Assembly (NCBI RefSeq): GCF_003047105.1
Contig: NZ_CP028472.1
Span: 356,561-420,560, forward strand
From: Celeribacter baekdonensis
GTDB taxonomy: Bacteria; Pseudomonadota; Alphaproteobacteria; Rhodobacterales; Rhodobacteraceae
Direction: 5' to 3'
DNA: 64,000 nt
The position numbers and the translations under genes are program-made. Under the pieces are notes generated by a model. That model saw only the letters and a program-made list of their open reading frames with translations, made no database searches and had not been told where the DNA came from. This document shows, piece after piece, positions 43,196 through 51,969 of this stretch (positions are counted from its first letter, which is position 1; every line of letters begins with the position of its first letter).

Positions 43196-44212
43196 ATGCA
43201 GCTCAGATCTTCTAAGGCCTCTGTGACCCTCTCAACGTTTTTCAAAGCGAATATAAAAGGCTTTCTGGTGTCAGCCCTTGTCGCTGTGGCCGCAAAATTC
43301 CTGTCCGAACATTACGGTGCCCCCGCCATGCTTTTGGCGCTTTTGCTTGGGATCGCGATGAATTTTCTCTCCGATGATCCGCGCACCCATGCCGGGATTC
43401 ATTTCACCGCCCGCACTGTGCTGCGCCTTGGTGTGGCGCTTTTGGGTGTGCGCGTGAGTTGGGAAATGTTGCGCGATCTGGGACCGGGGGTGATCGCCTG
43501 TGTCATTCTGGGCGTGTTTCTCACCATCGGTTTTGGCATGCTTTTGGCGCAACTTCTCGGGCGCAACACGGATTTCGGTCTGTTGACCGGCGGGTCGGTT
43601 GCCATTTGCGGGGCCTCTGCCGCAATGGCGATTGCCGCCGTTTTGCCCGCACGTGACAACGATGACCGCGATCTGACCTTTACCGTTTTGGGCGTCACGG
43701 TGCTGAGCACTTTGGCGATGATCCTCTACCCGGTTTTGGTCGAGCTCTTTGGCTTTGATGCCGAGACCGCCGGGATTTTCCTTGGGGCCTCCATCCACGA
43801 TGTCGCCCAAGTCGTCGGCGCCGGGTTTTCCGTCTCTGATGAGGCCGGGGAAGTGGCCGTTTTGGTCAAACTGATCCGCGTTTCCATGCTCGCGCCGGTG
43901 GTGCTTTTGCTGGCCCTGCGCGTGCGTCAGGCGTTGGCCTCAGGCGAGAAACATCGACCACAAGTTCTGCCGGGGTTTTTGATCGGATTTGCCGTACTGG
44001 CCTTGCTCAACTCCCTTGGCGTGATCCCAGACGTGCTGCGCTCGCTTTTGACCCAACTGTCCGGCTGGGCGCTTTTGGTTGCCATTGCGGCCGTCGGGAT
44101 AAAAACCTCACCGCGTAGCATCATCGCCGTGGGAGGCACCGCCATCATGATGATCGTGGCCGAAACCGTTTTCCTCGCACTTTTCGTGCTGGGCGTGGTG
44201 ATGTGCCTCTAA
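43196..44212 (+). CDS. YeiH/UPF0324 family putative sulfate exporter
   Basis: A 338-residue membrane protein with about ten helices. GVALLGVRVSWEMLRDLG, GGSVAICGASAAMAIAAVLP and IFLGASIHDVAQVVGAGF are the family's conserved stretches. Members sit beside sulfonate, cysteine or taurine catabolic genes and are proposed to export sulfite or sulfate. It lies six bases after the C-S lyase gene as the last member of the operon, where removal of inorganic sulfur from thiol oxidation would be needed. Transport activity is an inference from family context. Confidence 0.85.
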   Translation: MQLRSSKASVTLSTFFKANIKGFLVSALVAVAAKFLSEHYGAPAMLLALLLGIAMNFLSDDPRTHAGIHFTARTVLRLGVALLGVRVSWEMLRDLGPGVIACVILGVFLTIGFGMLLAQLLGRNTDFGLLTGGSVAICGASAAMAIAAVLPARDNDDRDLTFTVLGVTVLSTLAMILYPVLVELFGFDAETAGIFLGASIHDVAQVVGAGFSVSDEAGEVAVLVKLIRVSMLAPVVLLLALRVRQALASGEKHRPQVLPGFLIGFAVLALLNSLGVIPDVLRSLLTQLSGWALLVAIAAVGIKTSPRSIIAVGGTAIMMIVAETVFLALFVLGVVMCL

Positions 44213-44231
44213 CCTGGCCGCCCCTGATAAA

Positions 44232-45032
44232 TCAGGCTCCCTGAGCCAGCCAATTCCGTGTGACTTCGCACACATGGCCCAAAACCGCCTCCGGCCCGTC
44301 CGCAGAGACCATAGGCACCTCAAGCGACAGTGGCAGATCGTCAGGCAAAGCCTCCACAAAAGCGCGTAGATCAATCTGGCCCTCGCCCGGCGCAAGCCGT
44401 GCTTCACGCGCAGTGAACAGCAACTCATCGGTTGTATAGTGCTCGGCCACAAGCGCATCACACAGATGCGCAAAGGGAAGACGCTCGGGCGAAATCGCCG
44501 CAAGCTGAGCAAGCGAGGAGCCTGAGCGGTCAAAGTGCAAACTGTCGACCAGGAGATGGACCTCAGGTCCGGCCGCCTCCACCACCCGCAACGCGGTGGC
44601 GAGATCGGGCACATTGGTCCAAGGGAAAAACTCATGAATGATCGCCACGCCGCGCGATGTACCCGCCTCCGCCAGCGCAGACAGCGTGTCGGACAATCGC
44701 GACAGATCAGGGTCATAAGGGGCAGTGATCAGGTGATGCGCCCCAAGGTCCGCCCCCACGTCAAACAACCACTCATAGTCCGCAACCCGCGTGTCGGGCG
44801 TCACCTTAAGAAACTCGATGTCCCCGACCGTGAGCCCAGTGGCCGCCATCGCAGCCTTGGTGGCACGCAGCATTGCGAGATCGTCATACAGCGGATAGCC
44901 GGGGGAGGTGTCCGTCACGCGCAACAACCGCAGTCCCACGCCATCAAACCCGGCTTTGGCGGCGGCTTCGATGAAATGCGGCGGGTCAAGGTCGATGGCG
45001 GTAAGATGGGCGGCATTTAAGGGACGGGGCAT
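44232..45032 (-). CDS. Sugar phosphate isomerase/epimerase-type TIM-barrel protein
   Basis: A 266-residue protein of the xylose-isomerase-like (AP endonuclease 2) superfamily. Probable metal ligands are Glu in GVAIIHEFFPW, Asp and His in HLLVDSLHFDRSG, and Glu in LPLSLEVPMV. Members include isomerases, epimerases and 3-dehydroshikimate dehydratases. The ATG at 45032, with GGAG upstream, nearly abuts the flavoprotein stop at 45035, so the two genes are coupled. The reaction is unknown; a step on an alicyclic or sugar acid would suit the neighbourhood. Confidence 0.78.
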   Translation of the reverse strand: MPRPLNAAHLTAIDLDPPHFIEAAAKAGFDGVGLRLLRVTDTSPGYPLYDDLAMLRATKAAMAATGLTVGDIEFLKVTPDTRVADYEWLFDVGADLGAHHLITAPYDPDLSRLSDTLSALAEAGTSRGVAIIHEFFPWTNVPDLATALRVVEAAGPEVHLLVDSLHFDRSGSSLAQLAAISPERLPFAHLCDALVAEHYTTDELLFTAREARLAPGEGQIDLRAFVEALPDDLPLSLEVPMVSADGPEAVLGHVCEVTRNWLAQGA

Positions 45033-45034
45033 GA

Positions 45035-46728
45035 TCAAATCTCCTGTGTGGCGGCATGACGCCCGGCCACAAAACCAAAGGTCATGGCAGGCCCAAGGTT
45101 GATCCCACCCGCCGGATAAAACCCTCCAAACACATTCGCATTGTCCGTGCCTGCCGCGTAAAGCCCCGTGATGACCTGCCCCTGCGCGTCCAACACGCGG
45201 GCTGATCCATCGGTGCTCAGGCCAGCAAAAGTGCCAAAGCTGCCCGGCACAACCTCCACCGCATAAAACGGACCCTGCTTGATCGGGGCGACATTCGGAT
45301 TTGGGGTGTATTCGGGATCGCCCTGAAGGCGCATATAGGCGGTGCTGCCGCGCCCAAAGGCCAGATCTTCGCCACGCTGCGCGCCCTCATTCCACTGCGT
45401 CACCGTTGTTTCCAACCCGGACGGATCAATGCCACAGGCTTTGGCCAAGCTGGCAATCGTCTTGCCCGTTTTGAGGTAGCCGGATTTGACCCAATAGCCA
45501 AAGGGCACCGGCGCAGGCCGCACGACACCTAGCCCGAAACGACGCAAGAAACGATGATCACAGACCAGCCAAGAGCGCGCCGGGGCATCGGCCGCGACCG
45601 CATCCATCATGGATGTCACATAATCATGATAGCCAAGGCCCTCGTTGCAAAACCGGTTGCCATTGGCCAACACCCCGATCACACCGGGCTTTCCGCGATC
45701 AATGATATGCGGAAACGGGCCTTTGGACCCGTCCGGCCACACAACATGCGAAACCGGACAATAGGCGGTGGCGCTGGCCAGATTGAGATCCATCACGGCG
45801 CCGACAGCTTCGCCAAGCCGCAGCCCGTCGCCCGTTGCCGCGGGCACGGCGAGGGTCAGGTTTTCGTCATTGCGCTCAAAGGTTTCCGCGCGACGCGCCA
45901 GATCGTGACCGTAACCGCCACAGGCCAGAACGACACCACATTTGCTGATCAGTATTGGCCCATCCTTCAGGCGCACGCCTGTGATGCGCCCCCTTCAAAA
46001 ACCAAATCAGAGACGGATTGAGACACGCGAAGATCGACCCCTGCATCCTTGGCCGATTTCATCAAGCGTCCAATCAAAGCCGCCCCATTGCGCAGATCCA
46101 TGCCGCGTTTGTAAAGCGCGAGATCGCGAAAATGTCGCAACACCCGGCCAGTCACATAGGCAAAGGATTTGACGGAGCGCGTCATGGTCATAAAGGCCTT
46201 AAGATCAGGGCCGGATTGAATCGTCATGCCCTTGAACGAGGTCTCTTTAAGAGGCTTGCGCAGGATGTTCACGCTCGCGCCCAAAGCCCGCGCATCAAAG
46301 GGTTTGGCAATCACCGATCGCCCGCCCATGCCCGCACCCGGCTGATGGCCATAGGTGTCGGGGATAACCAAGCCGCCGTCAAATTGCAGGGCGGTGTTGT
46401 CTTCGAAAAAGGCGACCATTTTCGGCGCTGCATCAAGAAAGGCCTCGACCTTTTCCTCTTTGTAATAGTTGCCCGTGACGGCCTTAATATATTGACGCGG
46501 CGCGTCGATATCTTCGACGATGCCCGCGCGTTGTGCCACCGGATTACGGGGTGCAAAAATCCATCCGCCAGACCAGGCCGAGGTCCCGCCCATCACGGGC
46601 TCTTTCTCAAGCACGACAACGGAGCGCCCCATGTGCGCGGCGGTCACGGCGGCACTCAGCCCGCCCGCACCGGACCCGATCACGATCAAATCGAAGGTCT
46701 CTTGGGAAGGGATCGCGTGAGCAGTCAT
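45035..46728 (-). CDS. FAD-binding dehydrogenase, fumarate reductase/3-ketosteroid dehydrogenase type, frameshifted
   Basis: About 564 residues when repaired. The N-terminal FAD motif VIGSGAGGLSAAVTAAHMG and MGGTSAWSGGWIFAPRN precede a substrate domain; GVVLACGGYGHD and the C-terminal GGFYPAGGINLGPAMTFGFVAG return to the FAD fold. The raw frames break at a run of five C (45989-45993); a sixth joins SDLVFEGG to RITGVRLKDG. Relatives desaturate cyclic ketones or reduce fumarate-like acids. GAGGAAAATATC before the ATG at 46728 sets the start. It resembles the flavoprotein at 57272-58962 and faces a LysR gene. A double-bond-forming step on an alicyclic ketone is inferred. Confidence 0.8.
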
Positions 46729-46854
46729 GATATTTTCCTCCAAACTGGAAAGACTTTTCATACTTGCATGAATTAACGTCAAGTATCATGTATATTTCAA
46801 CATTAACATTGTGTTATTCATAGCCTAGCGTCAGCACCCGATGAGGACCCATCC

Positions 46855-47769
46855 ATGCGTGATATCACCCTGAGACAAATCGAAGTCATTCGCGCCGTCA
46901 TGTTGCGCGGCACGATTATGGGCGCGGCGGAGTACCTCGGCGTGTCGGCACCGGGCGTCAGCCGGTTGATCAAACACACCGAAGAAACGCTGAACCTGCG
47001 GCTGTTTGAACGCCGCTCCGGGCTTTTTGTCCCCTCCGTCGAGGCGCAGACCGTGTTCGACCAAATCCGCGCCGTATATAAAGGCGTTGAAAACCTGCAA
47101 CTGTCTCTTGAGAGCCTGCAAAAAGGCGAAAACGTTCAACTCGCCTTTGCCTCTGCCCCTTCCGTCGCCCAGTTCATCGCCGCCCGTGCTCTGCGCCACG
47201 TGCGTTCCCGCTTCCCCGATCTGTATATCGATCTGAACATTCTCAAGATCGAAGAGACCGTCGACTACCTTTTGTTGGAACGCGGAGAGTTTGTAATCAT
47301 GAGTTCCAAGGTCGACAACCCGGGCATCGAAACCGAAGAAATCGCCGCGACCACATTGGTCTGTGTGCTGCCTGAGGGGCATCCTTTGGCGGAGAAAGAC
47401 GAAATCTCGGTGCACGATCTGGTCCATGAACCTCTTGTTGGGGTCGATCCCGATGACCCCTATGGTGCTTTGCTCATCAAACCGTTTCTGGATCACGGGA
47501 TAGATATGCAGCACAGTATGCGTGGGCGCTTCGCCCAAACCGTTGTCAGTCTCGTGCGCCATGGTCTTGGCGTTGCGTTGATCGACCGCTTTTCTGTTGC
47601 CGAAGTGTACATGCCAGGAATCGTGCGCCGCCCTCTGAAGGAGGCCAGTTGCATACGCAGCTACGTGGTCAAAAAGCAGGGGCGCGTTTTATCCAGCTTT
47701 GCCGAATACGCGATAACACAGTTTCGCAAAGAACTGGTGCTCGCAGCGACTGAGCCGCTAAGCTCCTAA
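46855..47769 (+). CDS. LysR family transcriptional regulator
   Basis: A 304-residue regulator. The DNA-binding domain is at the very N-terminus (MRDITLRQIEVIRAVMLRG, then GAAEYLGVSAPGVSRLIKHTEE) and the effector domain follows from about residue 90. It is divergent from the flavoprotein gene and lies upstream of the second TTT operon in the same direction, so it may control both. A decamer GTTATTCATA in its own upstream region recurs as two variants before the tctC-type gene. Confidence 0.92.
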   Translation: MRDITLRQIEVIRAVMLRGTIMGAAEYLGVSAPGVSRLIKHTEETLNLRLFERRSGLFVPSVEAQTVFDQIRAVYKGVENLQLSLESLQKGENVQLAFASAPSVAQFIAARALRHVRSRFPDLYIDLNILKIEETVDYLLLERGEFVIMSSKVDNPGIETEEIAATTLVCVLPEGHPLAEKDEISVHDLVHEPLVGVDPDDPYGALLIKPFLDHGIDMQHSMRGRFAQTVVSLVRHGLGVALIDRFSVAEVYMPGIVRRPLKEASCIRSYVVKKQGRVLSSFAEYAITQFRKELVLAATEPLSS

Positions 47770-47856
47770 GATCACACCACTTTTGCGCACAAAACTGTGC
47801 GATGGCAAATATAAAAATAACAGTATGTTAATAATATCAAAGTTTCGGTATTTGAC

Positions 47857-47888
47857 GTTATTCACAATTTGCATATCTGTTATGCATA
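47857..47888. promoter_or_regulatory. Repeated decamer GTTAT(T/G)CA(C/T)A upstream of the TTT operon
   Basis: GTTATTCACA (47857-47866) and GTTATGCATA (47879-47888) are 22 bp apart in the AT-rich gap before the tctC-type gene. A third copy, GTTATTCATA, is at 46813-46822 in the divergent gap of the LysR gene. A shared regulator site is inferred. Confidence 0.35.
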
Positions 47889-47936
47889 GGGGAGCCAAGG
47901 ACAGAGGCTCTGCAAAACATTGATGGGAGGACATCT

Positions 47937-48941
47937 ATGAAACGTTTTTTGATCGGCGCAGTCTCTGCACTGAGCCTTATGTCTGCTGCGGCCGTGGCAC
48001 AAGAATACCCAGCTAAGGAAATCCAAGGGATCATCCAATGGGGAGCCGGTGGTTCTACAGACACAGTGATGCGCGCTGTGACGCCGCATGCGGAAGACAT
48101 CTTGGATGGCACGATCGTGTTGCAGAACATGACAGGTGGTGTTGGCGCAATCGCGTTGAACCATGTCGCAACCGAAGATGCCGATGGCTACAAAATCTTG
48201 ATGGGTGCCGAAAACCCGCTGTTGTACAAAGTCATGGGCTTTGGCGACAAAGATTACTCCGACTTTACCCCGATCAACATTCTGGCCCGCGGCACGCCCA
48301 TTCTTGTGGCTGGAACTGATGCGCCGTTTGACGATTACGCCGGCATGATCGCATATATCAAAGAGCATCCGGGTGAAGTGCGCCTTGGCTCCACAGGTCC
48401 GGGCGGTGTGCCCTCTGTTGTCACCGCGATGATCGAAACCGTCGAAGGTGATCTGGACGTGATTTCTGTGCCTTACGATGGTGACGGCCCGGCATTGACC
48501 GCCCTGCAAGGGGGCGCCATCGACGTGATGCCTGCGGTTTTGGGAGCTGCAATTGAAAGCGTGCGCGCCGGTAAAATCAAGGCCCTCGCCGTGGTCGATG
48601 TGCAAGAAAACGAATACCTTCCGGGCGTTGCTCCGGTGACGCAAACCAATGAAGGCTTTGCGACCTATCTGCCCTGGGGGCCGTTCTTTGGCGTTTTCGT
48701 CAAAAAAGGCACACCGGATGAGATTGTCAAAAAACTCGAAGGCGCTTTTGCCGTGGCCGCGACCAACCCGGACTTTACCGACCTGATGGAAACCCGTGGC
48801 TTTACCTTGATGAGCATTTCGGGCGACGAAGCCGAGGCCTTCCTGACCAAATGGCAGCAAGGCACCACGTGGTTGCTGCAAGATGCTGGCATGACCAAAT
48901 CTTCACCGGAAGAGTTCGGCATCTCCCGTCCGGGCGAATAA
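47937..48941 (+). CDS. TctC-type solute-binding protein of a second tripartite transporter
   Basis: A 334-residue periplasmic protein with signal peptide MKRFLIGAVSALSLMSAAAVA. The ligand loops read IIQWGAGGSTDTVMRAVTPH and VLQNMTGGVGAIALNH; RLGSTGPGGVPSVVTA follows in the second lobe. GGGAGGACATCT precedes the ATG. The downstream shikimate dehydrogenase and dehydroshikimate dehydratase genes suggest that the ligand is quinate, shikimate or a similar cyclic hydroxy acid. It differs clearly from the first TctC protein in this window. Confidence 0.92.
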   Translation: MKRFLIGAVSALSLMSAAAVAQEYPAKEIQGIIQWGAGGSTDTVMRAVTPHAEDILDGTIVLQNMTGGVGAIALNHVATEDADGYKILMGAENPLLYKVMGFGDKDYSDFTPINILARGTPILVAGTDAPFDDYAGMIAYIKEHPGEVRLGSTGPGGVPSVVTAMIETVEGDLDVISVPYDGDGPALTALQGGAIDVMPAVLGAAIESVRAGKIKALAVVDVQENEYLPGVAPVTQTNEGFATYLPWGPFFGVFVKKGTPDEIVKKLEGAFAVAATNPDFTDLMETRGFTLMSISGDEAEAFLTKWQQGTTWLLQDAGMTKSSPEEFGISRPGE

Positions 48942-48961
48942 GCACCAGACGTCCAAAACAC

Positions 48962-49010
48962 GTTCGGCTTTGCCGAACACTGGCACCGCCCTTTCCGGTA
49001 AGGGGCGGTG
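48962..49010 (+). other. Two stem-loops between tctC- and tctB-type genes
   Basis: GTTCGGC-TTT-GCCGAAC at 48962-48978 is a perfect 7-bp hairpin. At 48984-49010 CACCGCC...GGCGGTG forms a longer stem with one bulge, followed by TTTC. This is a partial attenuator or message-protecting region, as at 37663-37695. Confidence 0.6.
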
Positions 49011-49045
49011 TTTCAATTCACAGCAGACAAACTCTTGGAGGAGAG

Positions 49046-49618
49046 ATGCAAGATCACGTTCATCATCATGACTCGACACGGGACGGTTCATCTGACGCCA
49101 CCCCTGGTGGCATCGTCGACAAACGTCGTCCTGGCGAGCTTGTCTTTACCGCATGTCTCGTGATCTTCAGCGGTGTTCTGCTGTGGAACGCCTATGGAAT
49201 CTCCGGCTTTGAGGCGCTGTCCGGCGCGGGCTCTGTCCCCATGGCCACAGCGGCCGTGATGCTGATCAGTGTGGTGATTGTCTTTTGGCGCACTGTAAAA
49301 CTGTCGAAAACAGAAGACGAAACCGTGATGGAAGACATCACGCCCCCGCTCGTTATCATCCTTGCCCTGTTTCTCGTCGCCTATGGCATCCTCTTGAAAC
49401 CGCTTGGATTTTTGCCAACATCTGCGCTCTTCCTCATCGCGTCGATCAAACTTCTCTCCAAACGTAGCTGGGGCTTCACCCTGCTCGTCTCGCTGGGCAG
49501 CCTGCTCGCGATCTATTTGGTGTTCCGCATCGTGTTCACCGTGCTGATGCCCGCAGGCATCGTTCCCGAGGCTGAAATGCTTCAGCTGTTGCGCAATCTT
49601 TTTAAAGGAGGTGCATGA
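49046..49618 (+). CDS. TctB-type small membrane subunit of the second tripartite transporter
   Basis: A 190-residue protein with four predicted helices after a hydrophilic, His-rich N-terminus (MQDHVHHHDSTRDG). The first helix is LVFTACLVIFSGVLLWNAYG, and LKPLGFLPTSALFLIASIKLL is typical of the family. TTGGAGGAG precedes the ATG at 49046. Its stop overlaps the start of the TctA-type gene. Confidence 0.85.
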   Translation: MQDHVHHHDSTRDGSSDATPGGIVDKRRPGELVFTACLVIFSGVLLWNAYGISGFEALSGAGSVPMATAAVMLISVVIVFWRTVKLSKTEDETVMEDITPPLVIILALFLVAYGILLKPLGFLPTSALFLIASIKLLSKRSWGFTLLVSLGSLLAIYLVFRIVFTVLMPAGIVPEAEMLQLLRNLFKGGA

Positions 49619-51120
49619 TGGACGCGTTCATGGCATTTCTGACGATTTTCACCCATCCTGAGCTGTTGTTGCTGGTTGGCGTGGGCACCTTCGCTGGCGT
49701 TTACGTCGGCGCGATCCCCGGCCTGTCTGTGACCATGGCCGTGTCGATCCTCATTTCCTTCACCTTCTCATGGGATGTTTTACCCGCGATTTCGCTGATG
49801 ATCGGCATCTATATGGGCGGCGTGTACGGCGGCTCGCGCACGGCAATCCTATTGAATATCCCCGGCGCGCCCTCCGCCATCGCCACCGCGATGGACGGCT
49901 ATCCCATGGCGCAGCGCGGCGAAGCCGGTGAAGCCATCGGAACCACCACTGTCATGTCATTTTTCGGTGGTTTGGTCGGGATCGTTGTGCTGGCCGTCCT
50001 GGCCCCGGTTGTCTCGGATTTCGCTCTTAAATTCCAACCGCGTGATTATATGCTCTTGGCCGTTCTCGGAATTTTGCTGGTCGGCTCTTTGTCCTCTGGG
50101 TCGTTAGTCAAAGGCATCTTTGCCGGCGCTCTTGGGATTGCCATTGGCGCGGTCGGCATGGACCCGTTGACCTTTACCGAACGTTTCACTTTTGACATCC
50201 CGTTGATGCGCGGTGGCATCAATTTTATCGCCGTGATGATCGGCATGTTTGGTGTCTCTGAGGCGCTGATGCAGTTGCATCACGTCGATACCCCCGCGAT
50301 CCGCCAAAAAATCAACAGGATCGTTCCCTCCTTTGGCACGATCCGCAAACACTTGCCACTGTCACTTCAGACCTCGACCATCGGGGTTCTGATCGGCGCA
50401 CTCCCCGGAACCGGCGGCGATATCGCGGCGCTGATGGCCTATGACCACGCCAAACGCGTCACCAAAAACCCGTCGCGTCCCTTTGGCGAAGGCGCGATTG
50501 AGGGTCTTGTGGCACCTGAAACCGCCAATAATGCCGCCGTGGGTGGCGCCTTTATCCCGATGATGACGCTCGGCATTCCGGGCGATGCGGTGACCGCGAT
50601 CATGATCGGCGCACTGTTCATTCACGGGTTGAACCCCGGCCCGATGCTGATGGTCGAACAACCCGATATGTTCTGGTTCATCGTCGGCGCTTTGGTCATG
50701 GCCAACTTCTTTATGCTGCTGTTTGGCCTCACCGGCATCAAACTGTTCACCAAGATCGTCGAAATGCCGCGCGCGGTGTTGATCCCGTTGATCCTGCTCT
50801 TGTCCATCGTCGGGGCCTATGCCGTGAACAATTCGATCACCGATGTCTATTGGATGCTTGGCTTTGGTGTCTTCGGCTACTTCATGCGCCATTATGGCTA
50901 TCCGCTTGGTCCCGTGATCCTCGGTGTGATCCTGTCGCGCCTTTTGGATGACAACTGGCGGCGCGCCATCATCTCTGAACGCGAAGATTTGGGTCGGTTT
51001 TTCCATGGCATCCTGACCAGCCCACTGTCGCTCGTGCTGTTTGTGGCCGTGATCCTGATCTTTGTATCGCAAACCCCGCTTTGGACCAAATTCCGCAAGA
51101 AAGAGACCGCTTCAAAATGA
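49615..51120 (+). CDS. TctA-type large permease of the second tripartite transporter
   Basis: A 501-residue inner-membrane protein with about 12 helices. YVGAIPGLSVTMAVSILISF and GALPGTGGDIAALMAYDHAK are the paired family motifs; PETANNAAVGGAFIPMMTLG follows. AAAGGAGGTGC sits before the ATG, which overlaps the tctB-type stop. A second ATG three bases on (49618) is equally possible. Its own stop overlaps the start of the shikimate dehydrogenase gene, tying transport to that pathway. Confidence 0.93.
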   Translation: MMDAFMAFLTIFTHPELLLLVGVGTFAGVYVGAIPGLSVTMAVSILISFTFSWDVLPAISLMIGIYMGGVYGGSRTAILLNIPGAPSAIATAMDGYPMAQRGEAGEAIGTTTVMSFFGGLVGIVVLAVLAPVVSDFALKFQPRDYMLLAVLGILLVGSLSSGSLVKGIFAGALGIAIGAVGMDPLTFTERFTFDIPLMRGGINFIAVMIGMFGVSEALMQLHHVDTPAIRQKINRIVPSFGTIRKHLPLSLQTSTIGVLIGALPGTGGDIAALMAYDHAKRVTKNPSRPFGEGAIEGLVAPETANNAAVGGAFIPMMTLGIPGDAVTAIMIGALFIHGLNPGPMLMVEQPDMFWFIVGALVMANFFMLLFGLTGIKLFTKIVEMPRAVLIPLILLLSIVGAYAVNNSITDVYWMLGFGVFGYFMRHYGYPLGPVILGVILSRLLDDNWRRAIISEREDLGRFFHGILTSPLSLVLFVAVILIFVSQTPLWTKFRKKETASK

Positions 51121-51949
51121 GTGCTCCCGACATCCTCCTCGGCCTGATTGGTGACAATATCGCCGCCTCCCGCTCCCCGCGTCTGCATGAGCTCTGCGGC
51201 GCACAAAACGGCAAACATGTCCGCTATGACCGGCTTGTTCCGCATGACATCGGTGCAAGTTGGGAGGTGATTTTCGCGGGGCTGGCGGCCAAGGGCTATC
51301 GCGGCACCAATGTGACCTATCCCTACAAGGAAAAGGTTGTGGCCAAAGTCGAGATCGACGATCCGCTGGTGCGGGCCATCGGCGCGGTCAATACCGCGAT
51401 TTTCGAGGGCGGCCATGCCAAAGGCTTTAACACCGACTATTCCGGCTTTGTTGCCGCCTACACACGCCAGCGCGGCGAGAATCCAACAGGGATCACGCTG
51501 ATGATCGGCACCGGCGGTGTTGGTCGCGCCGTGGCCTTTGGCCTCATTGCCCTTGGTGCGGCTGAAATCCGTCTGGTCGATATGGACCGCAGCAAAGCCG
51601 AGGCCCTTGCCGCCGATCTGCGCAACGCCGCGCCCGACACCACGGTCACGGTTTTTGACAGCGCAGTTGAGGCTGCCAAAGGGGCCGCCGGTTTGATCAA
51701 TTGCACGCCCGTTGGTATGGTCGGCAAAGAGGGAACCCCCCTGCCCGCCACGGCGATGGAGGGGGCGAATGGGCCTTTGATGCGGTTTACACACCTGTCG
51801 AGACCGAATTTTTGACCGATGCCGCGGCCCGTGGCCTCGACATCATCTCGGGCTGGGAATTGTTCTTTTTCCAAGGCGTTCATGCCTGGGGGCTGTTCAC
51901 CGACCTACCGCTTGACCAAGACCGCCTGCGCCAAGATCTTTTGTCCTAA
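51117..51949 (+). CDS. Shikimate/quinate dehydrogenase (AroE family), frameshifted
   Basis: About 277 residues when repaired. Substrate-binding Ser residues lie in AASRSPRLHELCG, the catalytic Lys in TNVTYPYKEKV, the Asp in FNTDYSGF, and the nucleotide loop is GTGGVGRAVAFG. The frame breaks at a run of five G (51761-51765); a sixth gives EGGEWAFDAVYTPVETEFL and the usual end with FFFQGVHAWGLFT. The start ATG overlaps the permease stop. Placed between a TTT transporter and a dehydroshikimate dehydratase, this copy is probably catabolic, oxidising shikimate or quinate. Confidence 0.85.
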
Positions 51950-51969
51950 GCCGTCCAAGGAGTCCTGCC

